Notes: generated from the letters alone by a model not told the origin. DNA of 64,000 nt from Proteles cristata cristata (GCA_017311185.1 JAESUZ010000432.1:248001-312000), one strand, 5' to 3'; shown: positions 11,877 through 22,620, counted from the stretch's first letter. Numbers and translations are program-made.

Positions 11877-12270
11877 TTTAGTTAGTTATCTGGCTCTTGT
11901 TAGTTTTAAAGACTTGTTATGCTCTCTGCACCTATGAGCGCTGCTATATCCAAGAAGACTCTTTGACTATCCAGGGCCTATCCTTTCACAGAGTGTTTTT
12001 TGAATGTTATGTCTTGATCTCTCTTGTTGGGACCTTGGTTATTTTATTTTCCTATTCATAGTGATATTTGGGACTCTCCACCTTGTGTACTCTGGCTTGT
12101 TTCTTGAGGTAGCCATTAGAAGTCTTTCTCAGTGTATTCTGCTTCCTTTCTCTCCCAATCTCTTGGGTTCTGTATGGTTTCCTATGGCTTCAGATCTTTT
12201 CCATGTGAGATATGGGGGCGTGTGCCATGCATGGAGCTCCCTACTTCTTCACCATCTTGCTTCTAACCCC
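11877..12270 (-). other. Short 5' UTR of L1-1 with internal gap
   Basis: Positions 12115-12270 (minus strand) match the first roughly 150 bp of the 5' UTR of the L1 at 49261. Positions 11877-12114 match the part starting at 50847 of that copy. The intervening 1.4 kb is absent. The joint is at 12114/12115. A YY1-like CAAGATGG lies at 12252-12259 (minus strand). Confidence 0.8.
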
Positions 12271-12284
12271 GGAAAGTTCTTTTT

Positions 12285-13310
12285 CAATGTATCAGAGACA
12301 TGAAGCTTTACTCCTAACACCAAGCAATACTGCACATACTGTCACGAACATCTGGGCTTGTTAAGGTGACAGGCCTCAGCTGAAGGCTGAGCTTTTACAC
12401 ATGTTCAGCACTGTTTCAACTTACTTAATGTAGTAATTTTTATTGAATTATTCCATTAGAAACACTCACAGCATAGTCAGGTCTTCTCTGACAAAGCCAT
12501 ATGTTCTAAAAATCAAATTCTCAGACTTTACTATTTAATGATGACATTTGTAGTTTAAGTGCCATCACCAAGACCTTGTCTTCCACTTTTACATTTCACT
12601 TTCAAATCCTTTGAAATGTGATTATTGCTCTTCACAGAAGTTGAGCCTTTAAAAGCTAAAAAACATTGTGTTGATCTTTCTCTTATCATAGAGGAGTCAT
12701 ACTTTAATTATTAAGGCACTTTTGATGTCTTATATGTGGACAGGTAAAGATACTCTCTTTCCACCCTTACAAACAAAACATTGCACATACTTTTTGATAT
12801 CATTCATGCATGGATGATTATTAATCCATATCTATGACAGGAAAAGTGTCTAAGAAGATATTTGATTCCAGGTTATAACCGACTGACTTGGTAGGTAAGA
12901 GAACAAAATGAAAACTTACTAAAGTGAAAGTTGGTAAATTTGCTTGATAATATCAAAGAGTATCAGTTTCAGTGATTTCACTCAAGGAAAAAATAGCTTT
13001 GAAATAAATACAGAGCTTTAGAATCTCTGATGTGTTTAGTGCATTGGTGCCTTAAGCAATTTCTGTGTGGTAGTCGTACTATCAAAAAGTATCCTCTGTA
13101 TGTTTTCCAATCTGCTTGGCTATATAACCAAGCCACCAGTCAAGAGTCTTATAACTAACTTTGTGGATAAAAGCTCCCATCAAAAACATTAGGACATATA
13201 TGCAACAATCAAATAAATACAAGTTTCTATTTATTTTAGGTCAAAGATACATTCCATCTTGTGAAGACACAGTGTTACTGTATCAGTTAAATATGTAAAC
13301 TATCTTTTTA
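12285..13310. other. Unique DNA, nothing recognised
   Basis: About 1 kb with no recognisable repeat, gene or low-complexity tract. No open frame over 60 codons has a family signature. Confidence 0.5.
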
Positions 13311-13323
13311 CTTACACCTAAAT

Positions 13324-13525
13324 CTTTTTAATATATTTTTTAATATTTATTTCTTTTTGATAGAGAGAGATAGAGAACAAGTGGGCGAGGAACAGAGAGA
13401 GAAAGCAGGCTCCAGGTTCCGAGCTGTCAGCACAGAGACTAATGTGGGGTTCTAACCCATGAACCATGAGATCATGACCTGAGCCAAAGTTGGACATGTG
13501 ACCAATTGAGCCACGCAGGTGTCCC
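13324..13525 (-). mobile_element. Older felid SINE, reverse strand
   Basis: Tail 'aatatttatttctttttgat', diverged body ('cagcacagagactaatgtgg') and head 'gagccacgcaggtgtcccc'. TSD 'cttacacctaaatc' (13311-13324) against 'cttacacctaatc' (13526-13538) with one indel. Confidence 0.92.
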
Positions 13526-13538
13526 CTTACACCTAATC

Positions 13539-14569
13539 CTTAAACCTACATGTAATATCTCTTCAATGTCTACAAATTAATATGACTTCATCATTCAAGT
13601 TAGCCTTAACATATAACATTACTTAAGAAAGCCCTTCCTGCTTCAGCTGAAAAAAAAAAAAAAAAAAGAATGTAGTGGTCCGCAATACCTAATACCAGAT
13701 AATAATCTAATACCAGATTAATATAGTAACTGTTATTAAAAAACAGTATTTAATATCGGATCTAATTGATTGAAAGCCGGTCAGAATTAGCATTAAACTA
13801 GAGGATATTTGATAGCTTTGGATACCAGCAGGGAAATGGATACCTAGATGAAGTGTTGGTCAAGAACAAAACTCTGGACTCTTGGGACTATGACCCTACA
13901 ATACTCTGATGGGTAATAGGTAGTTAAAATTACAAAGTCCAATCTTAATTTCTTCCAAATTATGGTCATCAAGTGCATATTTTTAAAACTCCCTGAAAAT
14001 AATTTCAAACCCTCGATGCCCCGTGGATCAGAGCAAAGGGAGGAGAAAATCAGAGTCAGGTCCGGAATACTGCTGTGAATATCATGTAGAATTCTTCCTC
14101 TTATGTGAAATTTCATAGGTAGAACATAAATTATGCTGCACAACCTGAACCACTGACAGGTGAAATGTTAACTGGGGAGATTCAGGCTCTAAGACTTCCA
14201 CATTACCAAACAAGTGAATCCCCGTGTCACTGCAGAGGGCTCTCCTTTTAATCCGCCTGATTAGAGAGTCTGCACTGGCCTCACCTGAAGTATTTGCTGA
14301 GAAAAGGAATGTCAATGCTCCTTAAGCACCGCTGTGAAACGCTTAGTGCCTGCCACCTCGGTGTCGACCCAGAGGGCAGTGTGCCTCGGAAATCCAATGT
14401 GTGAGACAGACTGCAGAGAGAGTTTACATATCAAACTTATTGTATTTTTTGTTAATTTGTTTTAGAAAAAGAACTGGGAAATATAAGTGAAATGGGTGCT
14501 GAAGGTGTTACATTAGAAAAGAAGGGAGGTACTTCTCACTGGGAACATAATTATTTATAAGAAAATAGC
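13539..14569. other. Unique DNA with an 18-A run
   Basis: Mostly unique sequence. An uninterrupted run of A lies at about 13650-13667 and is not attached to a recognisable SINE or L1 body. Short near-duplicated phrases ('taataccagat') lie at 13690-13722. No gene is recognised. Confidence 0.5.
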
Positions 14570-15118
14570 ACATGATGGACCATCTCAGTAAATGCAACAG
14601 AAGAATAGAAAAACTATCAATTGCTATTCATGGTAAACCGCCTCTGCAGGCCATGAAGAGAAGAAAATGCCTTAACCTTAATAAAGGGCAAAGGCGAGCA
14701 AACAAACAACTGCTAACATTATACTTATTTGTGAAAGACGGCTTTCACTCAAAGATTGGGAACAAGGCAAGGATGTTCTTTCTCCACTCTTCTTCAACTC
14801 CATACTCATAGCCCTACACACTGTAAGAACATAAGAAAAGGAAATAAAAGGCATATGATTTAGAAATGCAGAAATAAAATTTTCTCTATTCACCAATAAC
14901 ACAATTGTCTATTTGGCATATCCCCCCATATATACCAAAAAATGTTAAGAACTTGACTTTCACAAAGCTCATTAGGCAGTGGCTCAGGGGTGGGAGGTAG
15001 AGGATGTGCCTTTAAGCAAGTGACTCTTGATTTGTGAGTTTGAGCCCCTCATAGGGCTCCACACTGGCAATGCAGAGTGGGCTTGCATTCTCTCTCTCTC
15101 TGCCCCTCCTGTGTGCTT

Positions 15119-15170
<52 letters not shown>

Positions 15171-15387
15171 CAAATCAGTAAAATAAACTTTAAATTAAAA
15201 AGAAACAAGCTCAAAGGACACAATATCAGTATTAAAATATCAATTATATCTTATCTTTATATGTTATTAATGGACAATTGGATTTGATATATAAAATATA
15301 GAACTACTGACAGTATTACCAATACATGAAATGTTTCTCTATGTAGAAAAAAGCACATGTCATATAAGCCAAAAGCTACTTATTTAA
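14570..15387 (+). mobile_element. Ancient L1M ORF2 fragment, left part of a split element
   Basis: Highly diverged plus-strand ORF2 RT region. It includes 'attgggaacaaggcaagga', the equivalent of the conserved 'cactgagrttgggaac' stretch, then 'agaaaaggaaataaaaggca', and the RT motif at 14889-14900, which now reads F-T-N-N with both catalytic aspartates lost. After a SINE (14975-15205) it resumes at 15210 ('caatatcagtattaaaa' to 'caattggatttgat'). Its continuation is at 21752, on the far side of the L1 at 15388-21751. Confidence 0.78.
14975..15205 (+). mobile_element. Diverged SINE with expanded CT tract
   Basis: Plus-strand carnivore SINE with a decayed head ('aggcagtggctcaggggtgg') and B box ('gagtttgagccc'), followed by (CT)n at about 15120-15167 and an A-rich end. 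It interrupts the ancient L1M at 14570-15387. Confidence 0.82.
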
Positions 15388-15740
15388 ATTCCAGTTAGTT
15401 TACATTACTTTCAAGTGATTCAACGCTTACATATAACACCTGGTGCCCATCACAAGTGCCCTCCATAATCCCTGTCACTTTGTTAACCCATCTCCCCAAC
15501 TCATCTCCCCCATAGTAACCATTAGTTTGTTTTCTATAGTTAGTAGTCTGTTTCCTCTCTTTCTCCCTTCCATTCCCTATGCCCGTTGGTTTTTTTTCTT
15601 AAATTCCACATATGAATGAAATGATATGGTATTTGTCTTTATCTGACTGGATTATTTTGCTTAGCATAATACTCTCTAGTCATCCATTTCATTGAATATG
15701 GCAAGATTTCATTCTTTTTTATGGATGAGTAATCTTCTGT

Positions 15741-15792
15741 TATATATCTATAGATATAGATAGATATAAATAGATGATAGAGATAGATATAG

Positions 15793-15842
<50 letters not shown>
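15741..15842. repeat. GATA-rich plus (AC)n compound microsatellite
   Basis: Positions 15741-15794 are GATA/TATA-type repeats ('tagatataga', 'tagatgatagagataga'). Positions 15795-15842 are an uninterrupted (AC)24-type run. It sits in the L1-2 ORF2 C-terminal region, where it has expanded. Confidence 0.95.
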
Positions 15843-15843
<1 letters not shown>

Positions 15844-16910
15844 ACTTGTTTATCCATTCCTCAGTCCATGGACATTTGGGCTGTTTCCATTTGGGCTTTT
15901 TCCATAATTTGGGTAGTATAGATGCATGTATGCCTTTAAATTAGTATTTTTGTATTCTTTGTGTAGATAACTAGTGCTTCAAATGCTGGATCGTTGGGTA
16001 GTCCTATTTCTAACTTTTTGAGGAGTCTCCATACTGCTTCCAGATTGGCTGCACCTGTTTGCATTCCCAACAGTGTGAGAGGGTTCCCCTTTCTCCATAT
16101 TCTCAACAACACCCATTGTTCTTGTGTTGTTGACTTTTGCCATTCTGACAGGTATGAGATCATATCTCATTGTAGTTTTCATTGGTATTTCCCTGATGAC
16201 AAGCATTTATTCATGTGTCTGATGGCCACCTGGATATCTTCTTTGAGAAAATATCTCTTTGTGTCTTCAGCCCATTTTTTAATTGGATTATTCATTTTGG
16301 GGGTGTAGAGTTTATATATTCGTTATATATTCGTTTTGGATACTCTTTCTCACATGTGTCATTTGCAAATATCTGCTGCCATTCAGTAGGTAGTTTTTGT
16401 TTGCCTTTCAGTTTTGTCGATTGTTTTCTTCACTGTGCAGAAGCTTTTTATTTTGATGTAGTCCCAATAGTTTATTTTTGTTTTTGTTTCCCTTGCCTCG
16501 GGAGACATATCTAGTAAGAAGTTGCTACATTGAAAAGGCTACTGCCTACAATGTTGTCTAGGATTTTAATGGTTTCCCACATCATATAGGTCTTTAATCA
16601 GTTTTGAATTTATTATTGGGTATGTTGTAATAAAGTTGTCCAGTTTCAGTCTTCTGCATGTTGGTGTACAGTTTTCCCAATGCCATTTTTTTTGAAAAGG
16701 CTGTGTTTTTCCCAATGGATATTCTTTCCTGCTTTGTCAAAGATTAATTGACCAGAAAGTTGTGAGTTCATTTCTGGATGTCTATTCTGTTATCTTGATC
16801 ACTGTGTTTTTTGTGTGTGTACCAGTAGCATATGGTTCTGATCACTACAACTTTGTAATATAACTTGAAGTCCAGAATTGTGACTCCAGCTCTTTTTCTC
16901 TTTCTTTTTC

Positions 16911-17102
16911 TTATTGTTTGTTTGTTTGTTTGTTCAGAGAGAAATTGGGGGAGAAAAGCAGAGAGGGGAGAGAGAGAGAATCCTAAGCAGGTTCCAATCT
17001 AAGCATGGAGCCCGATATGGGGCCAATCTGATGACCCTGGAATCATGACATGAGATGAAATCAAGAGTCAGACACTTATCCGACAGAGCCACCAGAGTTC
17101 CC
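16911..17102 (-). mobile_element. Diverged SINE inside L1-2
   Basis: Reverse-strand SINE with a (GTTT)n tail at 16914-16934 instead of the usual ATTT repeats, decayed body ('aagcatggagcccgatatgg') and head 'gagccaccagagttccc'. The L1 sequence resumes at about 17103 ('tgttttatttttcaatgttg'). The TSD is not clear. Confidence 0.85.
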
Positions 17103-18409
17103 TGTTTTATTTTTCAATGTTGCTTTGCCTATTTGAGGTCTTTTGTGTTTCCTTACAAACTTTAGGATTGTTTGCTCTAGCTCTGGGAAAAATGCTGGTG
17201 ATATTTTGATAGGGATTTCCTTAAATATGTAGATTCTTTTGTGTAGAATACATATTTTGACAATATTTGTTCTTCTGGTCTATGAACATGGAGAGTTTTT
17301 TTCCATTTCTTGAGTCCTATTCAACTTCCTTCATCAGTATCTTACAGTTTTTAGAGTACAGGTCTTTCACCTCTTTGGTTAGGTTTATTCCTAGGTGTCT
17401 TACAGTTTTTGGTGTAATTGTAAATTGGCTTGATTCCTTGATTTTTTTCCATTGCTTCCTTATTAGTGATGAAAACGCAACAGATTTCTATATGTTGACT
17501 TCAGGTCCTGGGACTATAACGAATGTGTGTATCTGTTCTAGAAATTTTTTGGTAGAGTCTTTTGAATTTTCTATACAGTTTATCCTGTCATCTACAAATA
17601 GTGAAAGTTTGACTTTTTTCTTGCTAATTTGGATGGCTTTCTTGTTTTGTTTTGTTTTGTTTTTTTACTTGTCTGATTGCTGTGGCTAGGACCTCTTATA
17701 TGATGTTGAAAATCAGTAGTGAGAGTGGACATCGCTGTCTTGTTACCGATTATAGAAGGAGAGCTCTCAGTTTTTCCCCAATAATGACAATATTAGCTGT
17801 GGGTTTTTCATATATGGTCTTTATGATGTTGAGGTATTTTCCCTGTATCCCTACTTTGTTGAGAGTTTTTATCATGTGTGGATATTATACTTTGTCAAAT
17901 GTTTTTTCTGCCTCTATTAAAATGATCATGTTGTTTTTATCCTTTCTTTCTTAATGCTGTGTACCATATTCATTGATTTGTGAATATTAAAACACCCTTG
18001 CAACCCAGAAATAAATCCAACTTGATCATGGTTAATGATTTTTTGCTAGTATTTTATTGAGAATTTCTGCATTGATGTTCATTTGGGGTTTTGGACTATA
18101 GGTAGATTTTTTAGTGGAGTCTTTATCTCATTTTGGTATTGGGGTAATACTGGGCTCACAGTATGAGTTTGGAAATTTTTCTTCCTTTTCTATTTTTTGG
18201 AACAGTTTGAGAAGAGTAGGTATTGATTCTTCTTTAAATGTTTGATAGAATTCCCTGGGAAACCATCTGGCCCTGGAGTTTTGTTTGTTGGGGGATTTTG
18301 TTTCTTGGGGGATTTTTTATTACTGATTCAATTGCTTTGCTTGTCATCATTCTATTCAAGTTTTCTATTTCATCCTGTTTCAGTTGTCTCTTATTATAAT
18401 CTTTGTTTT

Positions 18410-18636
18410 TTGGTTTTTTTAATTTTTTTAATGTTTTATTTATTTTTGAGAAAGAGAGAGAGAGAGATAGCATGAATAGGGGAGGGTCAGAAAAAGAGGG
18501 AGACACAGAATCTGAAACAGGCTCCAGGCTCTGAGCTGTCAGCACAGAGCCCAACACGGGGCTCAAACCAACGAACCCTGAGATTATGACCTGAGCCGAA
18601 GTCGGACGTTTAACGGACTGAGCCACCCAGGTGCCC
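18410..18636 (-). mobile_element. SINE inside L1-2 with 16-bp TSD
   Basis: Well-kept older-type SINE (body 'gagctgtcagcacagagccc'). TSD 'ttataatctttgtttt' (18394-18409) and 'ttatagtctttgtttt' (18637-18652), one difference. It inserted at or next to the internal deletion joint of L1-2. Confidence 0.94.
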
Positions 18637-18959
18637 TTATAGTCTTTGTTTTAAAGTCGACTTTGCCTGATATGTTTATTGCTACTCTAGCTTTCTGTTG
18701 ACATCCATTTGCATGAGAAAATTTTCTCCACCCCCTCACTTTCAGTCTGCAGGTATCTTTTGGTCTAAGACGAGTTACTTGTAGACAAGATATCGATAGG
18801 TCTTGTTTACTTATGCATTGTGACACTCTATGTCTTTTTGATTGGAGCACTTCATCCATTTACATTCAAAATAATTATTGACAGATATGTATTTATCATC
18901 ATTTTATTACTGGTTTTGTGATTGCTTCTGATGATTTCTCTGTTCCTCTTCTCTCTGTC

Positions 18960-19865
18960 ACATTTAGTCTTTCCTTTCCAGTCAAAGAGTCCCTTGTAGG
19001 GCTGGTTTAATGATCATAAAATCCTTTAGTTTTCATTTGTTCAGGAAATTCTTTATCTCTCCTTCTATTCTGATAATAGTCATGCTGGAAAGAATATTCT
19101 TGGCTACAGATTTTTTCCTTTCAGCAGTTTGAATATATCATGCCACTCCCTTCTGGGTTGGGAAGTTTCTGTGGAGAAACTTTCAGCTAGACTTACAGGT
19201 TTTTTCTTGTAAGTCTTATAAATTAAGGACTCCTTTTGTTTGCTCTTAAGACTTTTCATTTAATCACTATATTTTACTAATTTAATTATCTTATGACCTG
19301 GTGTTGGCCTGCTTTTGTTGATTTTAATGGGAGTTCTCCATGTGCTTCCTGTATCTTGATGTCTGTTTCCTTCCCCAGAACAGGGAAAATTTCTGCTATT
19401 ATTCCTTGAAATAAATTTTCTGTCCCCTCTTCCCTATTTTCTTCTTCTGGGACTCCTATAATATAAATATTATTAAGTTTGATGGATGCTCTGAGATCCC
19501 TATGTCTATTCCTGTGTTCCATAATTCTTTCTTTTATTCATCTTTATTAATTTCCACTATTTTGTCTTCTATATCAGTCATTTGTTCCTCTGTTTCTTCC
19601 AACTTGCTGTTCATTGCATCAAGCCTATTTCCAGTCTTGATTATTGCATTCTTCATCTCTGGTTGATTATTTTTTAACTCTTATCTCTGTGGTCAAAGTT
19701 TCCCTGATGTCTTCTATTCTTTTCTGAAGCTCAGTGAATATCCTGATTGTTGCTTTAAATTCTCCATCAGGCATGTTATTTCATTTAGATCTCTGGCCAT
19801 GGCTTTATCTTGTTCTTTAGTTTGCGATGAATTTTTCAGTCTTAGTATTTTATCTAAGCCTCTGC
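18960..19865 (-). pseudogene. L1-2 ORF1 pseudogene
   Basis: Positions 19286-19522 (minus strand) encode NNIYIIGVPEEENREEGTEN and NLFQGIIAEIFPVLGKETDI, the start of the ORF1p RNA-recognition domain, with the family phrase IGVPE. Coiled-coil coding sequence lies at 19530-19860 ('gaagacattagggaa'-type codons reversed). Stops and frameshifts abound. The limits are estimates. Confidence 0.8.
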
Positions 19866-20173
19866 CTTCTTTTCTGTGTTAGAAAAGCCAGTTATGTGTC
19901 TTGCTCCTGAGAGTAATGGCTTTATAAAGAAGAGATCATGTAGTTCCCAAGGCCTAGTGCTTCAGGGAGTATGTCTGGTGTGTGCTGCAAGTGCTCTGCT
20001 GTTGTGTTCTGGCTGCTCTACCCTTTGGGCCAGTCATCTGAAGTGGCTCTCTTTGCCTCAAGAGGGAACTGTTTGGCCCTTGGCCAGAATATGGCAAGTT
20101 TTAATTAAGTGTGCTCTAGTCTGCTTGTTAAATGAGACCCGAAACTACTTCCATTAGAATTTAGATTCTACTG

Positions 20174-20386
20174 GGGAGCCTGGGTGGCTCAGTCAGTTGG
20201 GCATCCGACTTTGGCTCAGGTCATGATTTCAGGATTTGTGAGTTTGAGCCCCGCATTGGGCTCTTTATTGACAGCTCAGAGCCTGGAGCCTACTTCAAAT
20301 ACTGTCTCCCTCTCTCTCCTCCCCTGCCCCACTTGCACCCTGTTTCTCAAAAATGAATAAACGTTAATTTTAAAAAAAAGGAACTG
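20174..20386 (+). mobile_element. SINE in L1-2 5' UTR
   Basis: Plus-strand SINE, head 'gcctgggtggctcagtcag', body 'gctctttattgacagctcag'. Short TSD 'agattctactg' (20163-20173) against 'agatcctactg' (20387-20397). Confidence 0.92.
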
Positions 20387-20783
20387 AGATCCTACTGAAT
20401 TCTCTGGTCAGGAGATGCGGTGTGGGCAGGAGTTTCTGCTGGTCTTCTTGGGGAGGGGCCTGTCACACTGGGACAAAGGCAAACTTGACTCAGAAAGGCT
20501 GTCTCACCAGAGTGCAGGAATATGGACCCAGAGGAAGCAGGTTAGGTAGCCCGGGGGAGATAGGGTGCTGTACTGCTTACAGCAGGTGGCTCTGTGTTTA
20601 TGCTGAGGGGGAAGGGAGGAAATGGTGCCTGCTGGCTCCTTAGTTCTCAGAGAGGTGTCTGTGAATGCTGCCTCTCAGGGAAGCACTCTGAGAAGAGTGA
20701 GGGAATAACCCCCTGCTGTGTGTACAGGCATTTTTCAGATCACTTTCCATACTGTCTGCCTCCAATTTATTTGCTTGCCTTCT

Positions 20784-21003
20784 CGGGGCGCCTGGGTGGC
20801 TTAGTCGGTTAAGCATCCGACTTTCGCTTAGGTCATGATCTCGCGGTTCGTGGGTTCGGGCCCCGCGTCGGGCTCTGTGCTGACTGCCAGCTCGGAGCCT
20901 GGAGCCTGTTTCAGTCTGTGACTCCCCCTCTCTCTCTGACCCTCCCCTGCTCACGCTGTCTCTCTCTCTGTCTCCTTGAAATAAATAAAACATTAAAAAA
21001 AAA
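20784..21003 (+). mobile_element. Young SINE in L1-2 5' UTR, 17-bp TSD
   Basis: Nearly consensus copy of the younger type ('ctgactgccagctcggagcc', 'gtttcagtctgtgactcccc'). Perfect TSD 'ttatttgcttgccttct' at 20767-20783 and 21004-21020. Its B box 'gttcgggcccc' has one change from the consensus. Confidence 0.96.
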
Positions 21004-21305
21004 TTATTTGCTTGCCTTCTTTATGGGAGCAGTGCAATGCCTTCAGGACTCTATCCTTTTTGTTGGCTCTATCCTTAAAGCCCTCTGACCTTTAAAACTC
21101 CAGTCATTAAGCCCTGCTGATTACAAGAATTCAATAAAAATCAACCACTCTCTTTTTCCTAGCAAATGGCTTTGAGGAAGTGTTCTCTTTGTGCATGCCC
21201 CTCTGTGCCCCTCTCTCTCATGCCTGACCACAGCTCTCTCCCCTCCACAGCATACATTATCTGCTTCTTCCCTACAACATATCTTCACTTGTCCTAACTT
21301 CTTTA

Positions 21306-21547
21306 TTTTTTTTTAAATTTTTTAAATTTTTTAATGTTTTATTTATTTATAGGAGAGAGAGAGAGAGAGAGACAGCGCGAGCAGGGGAGGGTCAGAGAGA
21401 GAGGGAGTCACAGACTCTGAAACAGGCTCCAGGCTCTGAGCTGGCAGTCAGCACAGAGCCCGACGCGAGGCTCGAACCCACGAACTGCGAGATCATGACC
21501 TAAGCGAAAAGTCGGACGCTTAACCGACTAAGCCACCCAGGCGCCCC
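21306..21547 (-). mobile_element. Young SINE in L1-2 5' UTR, 16-bp TSD
   Basis: Reverse-strand, near-consensus young copy ending 'cgactaagccacccaggcgc'. Perfect TSD 'tgtcctaacttcttta' at 21290-21305 and 21548-21563. It lies about 300 bp from the oppositely oriented young SINE 20784-21003. Confidence 0.96.
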
Positions 21548-22124
21548 TGTCCTAACTTCTTTAAAGTAGGCTTTAGGCTTTAAAAAAGGCTTTAAAGTAG
21601 CCTCTTCTCTTTCTTTACTTGTGGAGTTTGTTTTGTCAGTCTTTATGTTGGTTTCCAGAGTAATTAGAATGATGTGGTATTTATTTAGCTTTGATAGAAG
21701 GACAAGATGAGCCTAGGGTCCTCCTACTCTGCCTCATTTTTTCCTCTACCCAAAATCTGATATTTAAAAAATTTAATTCTCTTCAAAACAATTTATAGAA
21801 TCAATCTCTGTCAAACTCCCAGCAAATTTTTAATGGAATTGACAATCATTTTTTGAAATTTATATGAAAACAAAGGGAATAAGAATTCTTAAAACAATGC
21901 TAAAAAGAGTGTATTTGGACCTAAACTATCTGATTTCCAGCATAATCATGATTATGTGTTATTGGCTAAAGAATAGATACATAGATCAATGGAAAGGAAC
22001 AGCATCCAGAGCTAGACTCACAAATATATGGTAAGTTTATTTTTCACAAAGATGCAAAATCAATTCAAGATAGAAAGGAGAGTCTTTCAAATATATGAAA
22101 GACTACACAGTTGAATATCATCAT

Positions 22125-22131
22125 GAAAGAA

Positions 22132-22174
<43 letters not shown>

Positions 22175-22387
22175 GAAGGAAGAAGGAAGGAAGGAAGAAG
22201 GAAGGAAGGAAAGAAAGAAGAGGAAACAAAAGAAAAAGAAATACAAAGAGGGAGAGAAGAGAAAAAGGAGGGACTAGAGGGACAGAAGGAATGAGAGCAA
22301 GAAACAAGAGAGCTAGAGGATTAAGGAGAGAAGGAAGGAAGGAAGGAAGGGAGGGAGGGAGGAAGGAAGGAGGGAAGGAAGGAAAGA
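22125..22387. repeat. GAAA/GGAA purine tract
   Basis: Positions 22125-22225 are 101 consecutive purines made of GAAA then GGAA repeats. Positions 22226-22387 continue as purine-rich sequence, with clean (GGAA/GGGA)n at 22331-22385. Mirror-symmetric purine tracts of this length can form triplex DNA. Likely grew by slippage within the old L1. Confidence 0.96.
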
Positions 22388-22620
22388 GTTTCCATCCATA
22401 CTTCGCCTAGTATACAAAATTAAATACAAATGTACCATAGGCTTAGACATATGACCTAAACTATATTCTCAAAGAAAACAAAAAAAAAATCTGTGTATCC
22501 TGGGTTATGCAAAAATTAATTAGGTGCAATCCTTAAAAAATAATAGTAATAGTTAGTTGAACTTCATCAAAATCAAGAATTTCTGTTCTTCAAAATAGGC
22601 TGATAAGAATGGAAAATACT

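Larger units (their letters stand above)
6632..12270 (-). mobile_element. Near-full-length young L1 (L1-1), 5.6 kb, reverse strand
   Basis: Reading the minus strand: 5' end 'gaagcaagatggtgaagaag' at 12265-12246, short 5' UTR, ORF1 from 11876, ORF2 ending at 6850, 3' UTR, poly(A) signal (TTTATT at 6657-6662 on the plus strand) and poly(A). The flanks carry an approximate TSD, 'ggaaaggtcttttt' at 6618-6631 against 'ggaaagttcttttt' at 12271-12284. A SINE (9228-9454) is inserted in ORF2. The 5' UTR is about 395 bp, against about 1.8 kb in the copy at 49261-54844; the missing block maps to 12114/12115. Frameshifts and stops break both ORFs. Confidence 0.93.
15640..18870 (-). pseudogene. L1-2 ORF2 pseudogene with internal deletion
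   Basis: C-terminal part at 15936-16206 contains NTRTMGVVENMEKGEPSHTV (Cys-rich region decayed) and LPNDPAFEALVIY. RT motif at 17587-17598 (minus strand) reads F-V-D-D. The 'FLQRE...PGPDGF' equivalent lies near 18260. Upstream (minus sense) the sequence jumps from the RT amino-terminal region near 18394 to early endonuclease codons at 18650-18860 (CRLKVRGWRKFSHANGCQQK). The rest of the endonuclease and the linker are missing. A SINE sits at that joint. Many frameshifts; inactive. Confidence 0.82.
15388..21751 (-). mobile_element. Older carnivore L1 (L1-2), about 6.4 kb with inserts, reverse strand
   Basis: 3' end near 15388 ('ttccagttagtttacattac', then 'cacctggtgcccatcacaag'), ORF2 15640-18870, ORF1 about 18960-19865, then a long 5' UTR ending at about 21740 with 'ctagggtcctcctactctgc', the reverse of a known carnivore L1 5' start. 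It carries five SINEs (16911, 18410, 20174, 20784, 21306) and a GATA/CA microsatellite. The flanks show a decayed direct repeat, 'aaaagctacttatttaaa' (15371-15387 region) and 'aaaatctgatatttaaa' (21752-21767). ORF2 lacks about 1 kb of its endonuclease and linker part near 18394. Confidence 0.85.
19866..21751 (-). other. L1-2 5' UTR, hosting three SINEs
   Basis: GC-richer (relative to surroundings) reverse-strand L1 5' UTR that ends at about 21740, where the minus strand starts 'gaggcagagtaggaggaccc'. This is the typical start of older carnivore L1s, in which the family 'aagatgg' box has decayed. SINEs interrupt it at 20174-20386, 20784-21003 and 21306-21547. In an active L1 this region holds the Pol II promoter. 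Confidence 0.75.

Noticed and set aside
13650..13667. Poly(A) tail of a processed pseudogene
   Set aside because: No recognisable gene-like sequence or TSD next to the A run.
20784..20860. tRNA gene
   Set aside because: The tRNA-like head belongs to a SINE. Body, tail and TSD show a retrotransposon, and there is no proper acceptor stem.
22065..22410. Lys/Glu-Arg-rich open frames
   Set aside because: Translation of a GAAA/GGAA microsatellite.
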